Positions 1 through 10,680 of a stretch of DNA of 64,000 bases are shown in pieces. Location of the stretch: assembly GCF_036320965.1 (NCBI RefSeq), contig NC_092225.1, forward strand, positions 75,475,935 to 75,539,934, in the 5' to 3' direction. Numbering within the stretch: the first letter of the stretch is position 1; each line of letters opens with the position of its first letter. A model generated the notes under the pieces. The model ran no database searches and was not told the DNA's origin. It saw only the letters and a list, made by a program, of their open reading frames with translations. Source of the DNA: Panulirus ornatus (taxonomy: Eukaryota; Arthropoda; Malacostraca; Decapoda; Palinuridae). Made by a program: the position numbers and the translations under genes.

Positions 1-2397
1 TCATACCAAAATCTGGTTTTTCGCCACTCTGAGTTTCTAATGTGCTACTTTCTCAGACAATAGGTGCTTCTTTATTTCATTGTTCCACCATTTATACTTT
101 GTTTTGGAAAAAGACTATCTTCTACACTTTGTCACATTTGTTCCCTCTACTGCTTTAAAAGTTTTATTCAAGCTTAACCAAGCTAAGGTCCATATGGCTT
201 TCAATGATGATAACATCCCCAATTTGCTTGTAACGATTAATGCAGACATCACAAAAATTTGAAAACTCTGAAGTCTAGTATTTTTTCACAACCTCTGTGT
301 TGACCTCTCATACATGCAGAACATGCTCAGAGTTAACTCAAAACTAATATGTTGGTGATCACTTGCACCAAACTTTTCAACATTATCATCGTAAGTAAAG
401 CAACCACAAACTATGCACTAAATGACACAAAACTTATGACAAATTTGGCTTACCAAGAAGAAACAAACAAGTGGAAAGCAAAAGTATATAAAGTGAAACA
501 AGAGAAACAAATGAGGCAGAGGGAAAATCATCTAACCTATTCAATGTTCAAAACATCACATATGTTGTGAACCTGCTGCCCCAAGCATCTTGTAAAGTTT
601 TACTGTCTACTGCTATCATTTAACCCATTCACTTCAAAATGCTGTAGATATATAAAAAAAAAAAAACCATGTGCAAAGGGATTCCAATCAATCAAAAGGC
701 TAATTACATATTTTGACTGCGGAAATTGGTAGAGTACTTATCCTATAGTAAAATAAAAATATAAAATATTCCAGTAAATGGCCCTGACCCTGTGGAAGAG
801 TCAAAGTCTGCTTGTGTAAGAGAGGAAATTCTTGTAAGCAATGCCAGATGCATAAATGTACTTTCCACATTTTTTTTCACTTTCCTTACATAATACATTT
901 GGGTTCTTTAGTGTCTACATTAGCAGGAATCAACTCGTCTGAATATCTGCTTCTTATAAATACATATTACCAATGATACATATTCACATAATGCAGAGAT
1001 CTTACCAGTAAAGTTATTTTAGACCATTTTTTCCTTTTATCTACTTATGAAAGTTGTCTGTCTAGTACTGCTATATAGTACAGAATGAGTGACTTTATTG
1101 AGAAACTTATATTTGCCAGAGAAATCATAGGAAAAGGCTATAATTATTTTGTAAATACCATATCTTTCTGACAACTATGGGAAGACCTGCAACACTTAGC
1201 TATTTGTTTCTTTATTTATGGAATTCCTTTCTCCAAAGCCTTTGTTTGAATTCAACATTTTGCATTTTTCAATATAATGTGGACAGCCACTACCAGCTAA
1301 TCTCCAATGTCCATTTTCATTATCTATGTGTGGCATCTGGATTGTCAATTTCACAGTTGTCACTATTGTGTTTCATTTTCTAGCTCATAATATCAACATT
1401 TCTTACATATCTGTCCTAGACTTCAAATGGTCTGGCAGGGGCAACAATAATCCAGTAGTGAGTGGATATCATACTCTCTTCTCTGAAATTTTGATGGCTA
1501 TTGACTCATAGACTCCAAAGCAATTAGTTCATAGTATGGCATCTGTTTCATGTGTTGCCACTTCTTAATGCTATCACCATTCTTCTTCCTACCAATACCT
1601 CAGGCATAAAAATTATGAGGGTGTTGTTAGACCTAAACATCGCAGTCAATGTTACTTTAAATGTTGCTGTCACAACATCCCACAGTGAACAGATTCCACA
1701 TGACATTTGCTTTAATAATTACTCATAGATTTCACTAGAAACCTACCACAAGAACTGTAAAAAAATATTCTGCATTTTAGTCACCTACAGATCAACAAAA
1801 AATGCCCATATGTCACCTTGGCGTGATGTCAGATTTACATGCCAACTACTGTGGTCATCTTTAAACAAAAAAACTTTCATCTGCATTTGTATTTATATTT
1901 TTGATGAAAATGAAAATCATTTTTCATGTACTCGTGTCAATAAAGTTTTGCCTGCGTAAACAATATGCAAATAAAAAACTGCATATTAGATTTACAAGAA
2001 TAAGTATACACAAAAAATATATGTAAATGATGGGAAACTGAAGTGTGAAATCACACCTTGAAAATGTGATTTGGTGTATGTTAAATCAAATCATGCCCAG
2101 AAAAACCTATACTCATTGCATACTTACATTGATGAGGACCATCCATGTTGCAAGTGCAGACCCTTCCCCATTCATAAAACACCCTTCCATACCAAAACAC
2201 AGAAACATATACATACTACTTCTCTGGGCATTTTTTCAATAATATAAAGTGTCCACATATTCTGTTTTTGTTTGTTCATCATGAAGGGTAATTTCACAGA
2301 AATTGCACAGTTCAGAGGTTAAGGAGAAAAAAAATATAAAATGTCTGTTAAGGGGTTAAGGGAGAAAAAAAACTGTCTCTGAAGTTAAGAACGGAAT
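1..2397. other. No gene recognised
   Basis: AT-rich DNA with only short, unconvincing open frames on both strands. I see no known repeat, RNA gene or domain. If the host gene on the minus strand continues, this is its 3' untranslated region, a further intron or downstream DNA. Confidence 0.5.
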
Positions 2398-2444
2398 TCA
2401 GAATGAGTAACTGACCATCAAGAAGTGCTGCACTGTGAATGTAG
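2398..2444 (-). CDS. Possible terminal exon of the host gene (weak)
   Basis: Read on the minus strand, a pyrimidine-rich stretch ending TTTTTCTGTAG precedes position 2444. Joined in phase to the exon that ends at 2552, it adds about 15 codons before TGA at 2400-2398. The intron would be 107 nt. The peptide has no recognisable feature and no polyadenylation signal was confirmed, so this is only a candidate. The alternative is that the real next exon lies outside the window. Confidence 0.15.
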
Positions 2445-2551
2445 CTACAGAAAAACTATCAATGAACAAAATTATATTCCCTTTTCTCCCATGAGTGAAC
2501 AAGGCTAAATCATCTATTGCCTTTAGTAGCATCAATCAAGAAGGTACTCAC

Positions 2552-3182
2552 CTGATGGTATTCCTGCAGGCATAGCTGCTGGTGCTCCAGTAGCCAAGCC
2601 CACAGGTGTGGGCATACACACAGATGCAGATACCTGTAGAGGAAGTTCTGTTCTTGGACATACTGCAATATGGCCACCTTCTTCTGCTAGATGGCCAGAT
2701 TCAACAGGCATAAGAACAGATTCAACAGAAACTTGACTACTTTCTTGAGTCACCTGACCAGGCTCTCCAGCTGTCAGGCCAGATTCTCCAGCTAAATGAC
2801 TAGGTTCTCCAGCCACCTGACTGGAATCTATTGCAGGAATGATACTGACATGAGTAGCAGCCACTTCTGGAGGTAATGCTGTCAGCTGCTGTACCGCTGC
2901 AGGATTAACAACTGGCTGTGGTGCTGGGTGAAAACTTGTGAACATATCTGTACTAATGGGTATACCAACTGCATTGACAGGAACTGGTGGAGTTCCCAAA
3001 ACACTTCCTACTGGAGCTGGAGATGTCATGATGCTGGATGCAGGTGCAGTCATCAGCACACCAGCAGGTGTATGTGGAGTGTGCAACACTGCAGGAGTAA
3101 CCAAAGGTGTTGCTATTGTGTCACTGGTGATGGGAGGGGTAGCCAATACTCTTCTATCATCAATACCCATGCTCAGAACACC
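2552..3182 (-). CDS. Internal exon (631 nt) of an unidentified host gene
   Basis: Seen: a minus-strand frame open throughout. It is preceded by an acceptor (pyrimidine-rich tract, TATTGCAG at 3190-3183) and followed by a near-perfect donor CAG|GTGAGT at 2554-2546. It starts in phase 0 and ends after the first base of a codon. The ~210 residues are rich in Pro, Thr, Ala, Val and Ser. The N-terminal part begins GVLSMGIDDRR and has many TP and AP steps. The middle holds a degenerate run of short AGEP/AGES/VES-type repeats (roughly exon residues 125-170). No enzyme motif, membrane segment or zinc-binding pattern is visible. Such composition is common in disordered parts of nuclear regulators, but that is inference. 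The phase matches the exon at 14989-14828, so both probably belong to one transcript with an intron of 11,645 nt. Confidence 0.72.
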
Positions 3183-3250
3183 CTGCAATATCAAGAAACA
3201 AATTGCTCTTTTGCTTTATTAATAACACTACAGTAATATATATATATAAT

Positions 3251-3470
3251 TTTTTTTTTCATACCATTCGCCATTTCCCGAGTCAGGAAGGTAGCGTTAA
3301 GAACAGAGGACTGAGCCCTTGAGGGAATATCCTCACGTGGCCCCCTCCTCTGTTCCTTCGTTAGGAAAACTAAAAAGAGAGGGGAGGATTTCCAGCCCCC
3401 ACTCCCTTCCCTTTTAGTCGCCTTCTACGACACACGGGAAATACGTGGGAAGTATTCTTTCTCCCCTATA
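3251..3470 (-). mobile_element. Short retroposon (LINE-A-derived)
   Basis: One ~235-bp unit in minus orientation. The T-run at its left edge is the 3' A-tail. The hairpin region is partly mutated (CCTTCCTGACTCGGG). Next come the central segment and the LINE-A-like leader, running into the TA array at its right edge. It has no coding capacity. Confidence 0.8.
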
Positions 3471-3493
3471 TACATATATATATATATATTCTC

Positions 3494-3550
<57 letters not shown>
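3469..3550. repeat. (TA)n microsatellite
   Basis: Two TA runs separated by a stray CTCCCCTA. The run lies between the 5' end of a minus-strand short retroposon and the 5'-truncated start of a plus-strand LINE-A. Confidence 0.97.
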
Positions 3551-3554
<4 letters not shown>

Positions 3555-5743
3555 GATGTTCTGGAAGGAGGTAAATAAAGTGCGTAAGACAAGGGAGCAA
3601 ATGGGAACTTCAGTGAAGGGCGCAAATGGGGAGGTGATAACAAGTAGTGGTGATGTGAGAAGGAGATGAAGTGAGTATTTTGAAGGTTTGTTGAATGTGT
3701 TGGATGATAGAGTGGCAGATATAGGGTGTTTTGGTCGAGGTGGTGTGCAAAGTGAGAGGGTTAGGGAAAATGATTTGGTAAACAGAGAAGAGGTAGTAAA
3801 AGCTTTGCGGAAGATGAAAGCCGGCAAGGCAGTAGGTTTGGATGGTATTGCAGTGGAATTTATTAAAAAAGGGGGTGACTGTATTATTGACTGGTTGGTA
3901 AGGTTATTTAATGTATGTATGACTCATGGTGAGGTGCCTGAGGATTGGCGGAATGCGTGCATAGTGCCATTGTACAAAGGCAAAGGAGATAAGAGTGAGT
4001 GCTCAAATTACAGAGGTATAAGTTTGTTGAGTATTCCTGGTAAATTATATGGGAGGGTATTGATTGAGAGGGTGAAGGCATGTACAGAGCATCAGATTGG
4101 GGAAGAGCAGTGTGGTTTCAGAAGTGGTAGAGGATGTGTGGATCAGGTGTTTGCTTTGAAGAATGTATGTGAGAAATACTTAGAAAAGCAAATGGATTTG
4201 TATGTAGCATTTATGGATCTGGAGAAGGCATATGATAGAGTTGATAGAGATGCTCTGTGGAAGGTATTAAGAATATATGGTGTGGGAGGAAAGTTGTTAG
4301 AAGCAGTGAAAAGTTTTTATCGAGGATGTAAGGCATGTGTACGTGTAGGAAGAGAGGAAAGTGATTGGTTCTCAGTGAATGTAGGTTTGTGGCAGGGGTG
4401 TATGATGTCTCCATGGTTGTTTAATTTGTTTATGGATGGGGTTGTTAGGGAGGTGAATGCAAGAGTTTTGGAAAGAGGGGCAAGTATGAAGTCTGTTGGG
4501 GATGAGAGAGCTTGGGAAGTGAGTCAGTTGTTGTTCGCTGATGATACAGCGCTGGTGGCTGATTCATGTGAGAAACTGCAGAAGCTGGTGACTGAGTTTG
4601 GTAAAGTGTGTGAAAGAAGAAAGTTAAGAGTAAATGTGAATAAGAGCAAGGTTATTAGGTACAGTAGGGTTGAGGGTCAAGTCAATTGGGAGGTAAGTTT
4701 GAATGGAGAAAAACTGGAGGAAGTAAAGTGTTTTAGATATCTGGGAGTGGATCTGGCAGCGGATGGAACCATGGAAGCAGAAGTGGATCATAGGGTGGGG
4801 GAGGGGGCGAAAATTCTGGGAGCCTTGAAGAATGTGTGGAAGTCGAGAACATTATCTCGGAAAGCAAAAATGGGTATGTTTGAAGGAATAGTGGTTCCAA
4901 CAATGTTGTATGATTGCGAGGCATGGGCTATGGATAGAGTTGTGCGCAGGAGGATGGATGTGCTGGAAATGAGATGTTTGAGGACAATGTGTGGTGTGAG
5001 GTGGTTTGATCGAGTAAGTAACGTAAGGGTAAGAGAGATGTGTGGAAATAAAAAGAGCATGGTTGAGAGAGCAGAAGAGGGTGTTTTGAAATGTTCTGGG
5101 CACATGGAGAGAATGAGTGAGGAAAGATTGACCAAGAGGATATATGTGTCGGAGGTGGAGGGAACAAGGAGAAGTGGGAGACCAAATTGGAGGTGGAAAG
5201 ATGGAGTGAAAAAGATTTTGTGTGATTGGGGCCTGAACATGCAGGAGGGTGAAAGGAGGGCAAGGAATAGAGTGAATTGGATCGATGTGGTATACCGGGG
5301 TTGACGTGCCGTCAGTGGGTTGAATCAGGGGATGTGAAGCGTCTGGGGTAAACCATGGAAAGTTGTGTGGGGCCTGGATGTGGAAAGGGAGCTGTGGTTT
5401 CGGGCATTATTGCGTGGCAGCTAGAGACTGAGTGTGAACGAATGGGGCTTTTGTTGTCTTTTCCTAGTGCTACCTCGCACACATGAGGGGGGAGGGGGAT
5501 GGTATTCCATGTGTGGCGAGGTGGCGATGGGAGTGAATGGAGGCAGACAATGTGAATTGTGTGCATGGGTATATATGTATGTGTCTGTGTATGTATATAT
5601 ATGTGTACATTGAGATGTATAGGTATGTATATTTGCGTGTGTGGACGTGTGTGTGTGTATACATTGTGTACGGGGGTGGGTTGGGCCATTTCTTTCGTCT
5701 GTTTCCTTGCGCTACCTCACAAACGCGGGAGGGAGCGACAAAG
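3551..5743 (+). mobile_element. LINE-A copy 1, 5'-truncated, long 3' UTR
   Basis: Starts abruptly after (TA)n inside the endonuclease-RT linker (KMFWKEVNK) and runs to the normal 3' end. The 3' UTR is the long form (~440 nt). The tail passes into a clean (AAAT)n run at about 5744-5772. Diagnostic residues are ERRKLRV, RRSGRPNW and ILCDWG. That combines the long UTR with the later 'CD' state, so the copy is intermediate between the two LINE-A subfamilies. Confidence 0.93.
3688..5304 (+). pseudogene. LINE-A reverse transcriptase, truncated and broken
   Basis: This frame encodes the RT domain (GLDGIAVEFIKKGG, FMDLEKAYD, FADD) and the C-terminal tail (GCEAW equivalent, FGHMERM equivalent, GRPNWRWKDGVKK), ending at a TGA. 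The frame is open upstream to 3552 except for a TGA at 3667-3669, where other copies have Trp. The start at 3688 is therefore just the first ATG after that stop and not a real start. The conserved RQG before the RT active site has become WQG, and GCEAW has become DCEAW. The endonuclease is missing. Dead copy. Confidence 0.88.
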
Positions 5744-5791
5744 CAAAATAAATAAATAAATAAATAAATAAATATATATATATATATATAT
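5744..5791. repeat. (AAAT)n followed by (TA)n
   Basis: The tetranucleotide repeat continues the 3' tail of LINE-A copy 1 and changes into a short TA array. LINE-A copy 2 starts at its right edge. Confidence 0.95.
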
Positions 5792-6709
5792 ATGCGGCAG
5801 GGGTGTGTGATGTCTCCATGGTTGTTTAATTTGTTTATGCATGGGGTTGTTAGGGAGGTAAATGCAAGAGTTATGGAAAGAGGGGCAAGTATGAAGTCTG
5901 TTGGGGATGAGAGAGCTTGGGAAGTGAGTCAGTTGTTGTTCGCTGATGATACAGCGCTGGTGGCTGATTCATGTGAGAAACTGCAGAAGCTGGTGACTGA
6001 GTTTGGTAAAGTGTGTGGAAGAAGAAAGTTAAGAGTAAATGTGAATAAGAGCAAGGTTATTAGGTACAGTAGGGTTGAGGGTCAAGTCAATTGGGAGGTG
6101 AGTTTGAATGGAGAAAAACTGGAGGAAGTGAAGTGTTTTAGATATCTGGGAGTGGATCTGGCAGCGGATGGAACCATGGAAGCGGAAGTGGATCATAGGG
6201 TGGGGGAGGGGGCGAAAATTCTGGGGGCCTTGAAGAATGTGTGGAAGTCGAGAACATTATCTCGGAAAGCAAAAATGGGTATGTTTGAAGGAATAGTGGT
6301 TCCAACAATGTTGTATGGTTGCGAGGCGTGGGCTATGGATAGAGTTGTGCGCAGGAGGATGGATGTGCTGGAAATGAGATGTTTGAGGACAATGTGTGGT
6401 GTGAGGTGGTTTGATCGAGTGAGTAACGTAAGGGTAAGAGAGATGTGTGGAAATAAAAAGAGCGTGGTTGAGAGAGCAGAAGAGGGTGTTTTGAAGTGCT
6501 TTGGGCACATGGAGAGAATGAGTGAGGAAAGATTGACCAAGAGGATATATGTGTCGGAGGTGGAGGGAACGAGGAGAAGAGGGAGACCAAATTGGAGGTG
6601 GAAAGATGGAGTGAAAAAGATTTTGTGTGATTGGGGCCTGAACATGCAGGAGGGTGAAAGGAGGGCAAGGAATAGAGTGAATTGGATCGATGTGGTATAC
6701 CGGGGTTGA
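5792..6709 (+). pseudogene. LINE-A RT C-terminal half
   Basis: About 305 codons open from RQGCVMSPW through FADD (palm active site) to the usual C-terminal end VNWIDVVYRG. The first two catalytic RT blocks and the endonuclease are missing, so it cannot work alone. It has no internal stop, which fits a recent insertion. The ATG at the start is chance: it is formed where (TA)n meets the truncated element. Confidence 0.88.
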
Positions 6710-6893
6710 CGTGCTGTCAGTGAATTGAATCAAGGCATGTGAAGCGTCTGGGGTAAACCATGGAAAGCTGTGTAGGTATGTATATTTGCGTGTGTGGACG
6801 TATGTATATACATGTGTATGGGGGGGGTTGGGCCATTTCTTTCGTCTGTTTCCTTGCGCTACCTCGCAAACGCGGGAGACAGCGAGAAAGTAT

Positions 6894-6896
<3 letters not shown>
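5792..6896 (+). mobile_element. LINE-A copy 2, 5'-truncated, short 3' UTR
   Basis: Begins at the RQG motif of the RT, directly after (TA)n. It ends with the short (~187 nt) 3' UTR, the terminal hairpin at 6862-6876 and an A-rich tail. Subfamily residues are GRRKLRV, RRRGRPNW and ILCDWG, the young short-UTR group. Confidence 0.93.

Positions 6897-6975
<79 letters not shown>
6897..6975. repeat. A-rich tail plus (TA)n
   Basis: A short A-run (the LINE-A tail) followed by ~65 bp of TA. It lies between the 3' tail of a plus-strand LINE-A and the 3' tail of a minus-strand short retroposon (tail to tail). Confidence 0.96.
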
Positions 6976-6977
<2 letters not shown>

Positions 6978-7209
6978 TTTTCTTTTATACTATTCGCCAT
7001 TTCCCGCATTAGCGAGGTAGCGTTAAGAACAGAGGACTGGGCCTTTGAGAGAATATCCTCACGTGGCCCCCTTCTCTGTTCCTTCTTTTGGAAAATCAAA
7101 AAAAAAATGAGAGGGGAGGATTTCCAGCCCCCCGCTCCCTTCCCTTTTAGTTGCCTTCTACGACACGCAGGGAATACGTGGGAAGTATTCTTTCTCCCCT
7201 ATCCCCAGG

Positions 7210-7214
<5 letters not shown>
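6976..7214 (-). mobile_element. Short retroposon, full length
   Basis: Contains all parts. In sense these are: an imperfect terminal palindrome, the LINE-A-like leader (TCGTAGAAGGC), an A/T stretch, the central segment, the CCTCGC-TAAT-GCGGG hairpin and a GAAAAAGATA tail. It has TA arrays on both sides. Confidence 0.9.

Positions 7215-7243
<29 letters not shown>
7215..7243. repeat. (TA)n
   Basis: Short TA array between a short retroposon and LINE-A copy 3. Confidence 0.95.
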
Positions 7244-7247
<4 letters not shown>

Positions 7248-8059
7248 TTATTTATATTATACTTTGTCGCTGTCTCCCGCGTTTGCGAGGTAGCGCAAGG
7301 AAACAGACGAAAGAAATGGCCCAACCCCTACCATACACATGTATATACATACGTCCACACACGCAAATATACATACCTACACAGCTTTCCATGGTTTACC
7401 CCAGACGCTTCACATGCCTTGATTCAATCCACTGACAGCACGTCAACCCCGGTATACCACATCGCTCCAATTCACTCTATTCCTTGCCCTCCTTTCACCC
7501 TCCTGCATGTTCAGGCCCCGATCACACAAAATCTTTTTCACTCCATCTTTCCACCTCCAATTTGGTCTCCCTCTTCTCCTCGTTCCCTCCACCTCCGACA
7601 CATATATCCTCTTGGTCAATCTTTCCTCACTCATTCTCTCCATGTGCCCAAACCACTTCAAAACACCCTCTTCTGCTCTCTCAACCACGCTCTTTTTATT
7701 TCCACACATCTCTCTTACCCTTACGTTACTCACTCGATCAAACCACCTCACACCACACATTGTCCTCAAACATCTCATTTCCAGCACATCTATCCTCCTG
7801 CGCACAACTCTATCCATAGCCCACGCCTCGCAACCATACAACATTGTTGGAACTACTATTCCTTCAAACATACCCATTTTTGCTTTCCGAGATAATGTTC
7901 TCGACTTCCACACATTCTTCAAGGCCCCCAGAATTTTCGCCCCCTCCCCCACCCTATGATCCACTTCCGCTTCCATGGTTCCATCCGCTGCCAGATCCAC
8001 TCCCAGATATCTAAAACACTTCACTTCCTCCAGTTTTTCTCCATTCAAACTCAACTCCC

Positions 8060-8062
<3 letters not shown>
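7244..8062 (-). mobile_element. LINE-A copy 3, 5'-truncated, short 3' UTR
   Basis: Minus strand. The tail (TATTTATTTATA) is at the left, then the short 3' UTR, then the C-terminal ~205 codons from NWELSLNGEK onward. The right edge is cut by (TA)n. The coding part (7443-8062) is open. RRRGRPNW and ILCDRG place it in the young subfamily. The RT active site is not included. Confidence 0.92.

Positions 8063-8127
<65 letters not shown>
8063..8127. repeat. (TA)n
   Basis: ~64 bp TA array. Next to it is ~45 bp of unassigned sequence, and then the T-run of LINE-A copy 4. Confidence 0.95.
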
Positions 8128-8130
<3 letters not shown>

Positions 8131-8169
8131 CTATGAAGGTGCACGTTCATATACACTTCATTCGTATAT

Positions 8170-9146
8170 ATTTTTTTTCTTTTTTTTGTTTTTTTTTGCT
8201 TTGTCGCTGTCTCCCGCGTTTGCGAGGTAGCGCAAGGAAACAGATGAAAGAAATGGCCCAACCCACCCCCATACACATGTATATACATACGTCCACACAC
8301 GCAAATATATATACCCACACGGCTTTCCATGGTTTACCCCAGACGCTTCCCATGCCCTGATTCAATCCACTGACAGCATGTCAACCCCGGTATAGCACAT
8401 CGCTCCAATTCACTCTATTCCTTGCCCTCCTTTCACCCTCCTGCATGTTCAGGCCCCGATCACACAAAATCTTTTTCACTCCATCTTCCACCTCCAATTT
8501 GGTCTCCCTCTTCTCCTCGTTCCCTCCACCTCCGACACATATATCCTCTTGGTCAATCTTTCCTCACTCATTCTCTCCATGTGCCCAAACCATTTCAAAA
8601 CACCCTCTTCTGCTCTCTCTTCTCCTCGTTCCCTCCACCTCCGACACATATATCCTCTTGGTCAATCTTTCCTCACTCATTCTCTCCATGTGCCCAAACC
8701 ATTTCAAAACACCCTCTTCTGCTCTCTCAACCACGCTCTTTTTATTTCCACACATCTCTCTTACCCTTACGTTACTTACTCGATCAAACCACCTCACACC
8801 ACACATTGTCCTCAAACATCTCATTTCCAGCACATACATCCTCCTGTGCACAACTCTATCCATAGCCCACGCCTCGCAACCATAATACATTGTTGGAACC
8901 ACTATTCCTTCAAACATACCCATTTTTGCTTTCCGAGATAATGTTCTCGACTTCCACACATTCTTCAAGGCTCCCAGAATTTTTGCCCCCTCCCCCACCC
9001 TACGATCCACTTCCGCTTCCATGGTTCCATCCGCTGCCAGATCCACTCCCAGATATCTAAAACACTTCACTTCCTCCAGATTTTCTCCATTCAAACTCAC
9101 CTCCCAATTGACTTGACCCTCAACCCTATTGTACCTAATAACCTTG

Positions 9147-9149
<3 letters not shown>
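8170..9149 (-). mobile_element. LINE-A copy 4 with 109-bp internal tandem duplication
   Basis: Minus strand, short 3' UTR. The coding remnant runs from the C-terminal end to KSKVIRY, where (TA)n cuts it. Positions 8511-8619 are repeated at 8620-8728 with a 109-bp period. That is not a multiple of three, so it shifts the frame (RRRESRRGC in translation). One T is also lost near 8487. Dead copy. Confidence 0.92.
8511..8728. repeat. 109-bp direct tandem duplication inside LINE-A
   Basis: Two nearly identical 109-bp units, TTCTCCTCGTTCCC through TCTGCTCTC. They are absent from every other copy in the window, so the duplication arose during or after this insertion. Confidence 0.9.

Positions 9150-9230
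<81 letters not shown>
9150..9230. repeat. (TA)n plus ~30-nt T-run
   Basis: TA array followed by an uninterrupted T-run. In the sense of copy 5 this is a poly(A) tail directly followed by (TA)n. Confidence 0.95.
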
Positions 9231-9232
<2 letters not shown>

Positions 9233-10236
9233 CTTTGTCGCTGTCTCCCGCGTTTGCGAGGTAGCGCAAGGAAACAGACGAAAGAAATGGCCCAACCCCC
9301 CCCCCATACACATGTACATACACACGTCCACACACGCAAATATACATACCTACACAGCTTTCCATGGTTTACCCCAGACGCTTCACATGCCTTGCTTCAA
9401 TCCACTGACAGCACGTCAACCCCTGTATACCACATGACTCCAATTCACTCTATTTCTTGCCCTCCTTTCACCCTCCTGCATGTTCAGGCCCCGATCACAC
9501 AAAATCTTTTTCACTCCATCTTTCCACCTCCAATTTGGTCTCCCTCTTCTCCTCGTTCCCTCCACCTCCGACACATATATCCTCTTGGTCAATCTCTCCT
9601 CACTCATTCTCTCCATGTGCCCAAACCATTTCAAAACACCCTCTTCTGCTCTCTCAACCACGCTCATTTTATTTCCACACATCTCTCTTACCCTTACGTT
9701 ACTTACTCGATCAAACCACCTCACACCACACATTGTCCTCAAACATCTCATTTCCAGCACATCCATCCTCCTGCGCACATCTCTATCCATAGCCCACGCC
9801 TCGCAACCATACAACATTGTTGGAACCACTATTCCCTCAAACATACCCATTTTTGCTTTCCGAGATAATGTTCTCGACTTCCACACATTTTTCAAGGCTC
9901 CCAAAATTTTCGCCCCCTCCCCCACCCTATGATCCACTTCCGCTTCCATGGTTCCATCCGCTGACAGATCCACTCCCAGATATCTAAAACACTTCACTTC
10001 CTCCAGTTTTTCTCCATTCAAACTCACCTCCCAATTGACTTGACCCTCACCCCTACTGTACCTAATAACCTTGCTCTTATTCACATTTACTCTCAACTTT
10101 CTTCTTCCACACACTTTACCAAACTCAGTCACCAGCTTCTGCAGTTTCTCACATGAATCAGCCACCAGCGCTGTATCATCAGCGAACAACAACTGACTCA
10201 CTTCCCAAGCTCTCTCATCCCCAACAGACTTCATAC
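9231..10236 (-). mobile_element. LINE-A copy 5, 5'-truncated, short 3' UTR
   Basis: Minus strand. The coding piece 9416-10234 (272 codons) is open from MKSVGDERAW through FADD to the C-terminus. GRRKLRV, RRRGRPNW and ILCDRG are young short-UTR markers. It is truncated in the RT just after RGA, with ordinary AT-rich DNA rather than (TA)n at its 5' edge. Confidence 0.92.
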
Positions 10237-10384
10237 CTTAATTCTTCAAGAAGAGTAAAAAAAAAAATGAGAAAAATGGGAACATTATTGTGTTTTGGGA
10301 CAAAATTATACAGAAAGGGAAAAATTCTAGGCCTTAAATATGTAAGCTATTATGACACCTCAAAGCAAAAAAAAAAAGTGTTTT

Positions 10385-10680
10385 GACAAATGAAAAACTC
10401 TCCCTCTCCAGGGAAGTGACCCGTGAGCTGAGATATCTCTTGATCCCCAGGGGACAGAATCCTCTAACACCTCGCCTTCTGGTAATGTTAATAGGCCTTC
10501 AACCTTCACTACCCACTCGTCCAGCAGGATCAGCCTTGCTTGCTAGGATTACATTTTCACCGATCAGTAATTGCCATCCGGCAATTACGTCAACATCCAG
10601 GTGGCTAACTGCAGGACAGCCTGGCTACCTCATTACTCTCACAACAAGGACATCACCCCAATGGTGGTCACTGTAAGTAA
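10385..10680. other. Unassigned segment, GC-richer, with splice-like edges
   Basis: Stands out from its AT-rich surroundings. On the plus strand it opens with CTCTCCCTCTCCAG and ends GTCACT|GTAAGTA, which look like an acceptor and a donor. No single frame is persuasive throughout. The last ~33 codons read GNYVNIQVANCRTAWLPH in one frame, but a TAA sits just upstream. It could be a remnant of a gene, of a repeat, or chance. Confidence 0.3.

Noticed and set aside
2938..3222. Plus-strand frames opposite the host exon
   Set aside because: The minus strand has the longer frame and both splice sites; the plus-strand frames are shadows.
3414..3827. Tyr/Ile-repeat proteins encoded by (TA)n arrays here and elsewhere
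   Set aside because: Pure microsatellite translation with no support on either side.
6786..7895. A 369-codon open frame spanning LINE-A UTR, TA array, short retroposon and antisense LINE-A
   Set aside because: Chance fusion across at least four elements; TA arrays encode open IYIY stretches in two frames and bridge unrelated sequence.
7484..7959. Conserved antisense frames of 111 and 150 codons (MPSFHPPACSG..., MFRPRSHKIFF...) in nearly every LINE-A copy
   Set aside because: They lie exactly opposite the LINE-A C-terminal coding region. Their conservation follows from copy identity and the purine-rich sense strand. No domain and no independent start or stop conservation in old copies.
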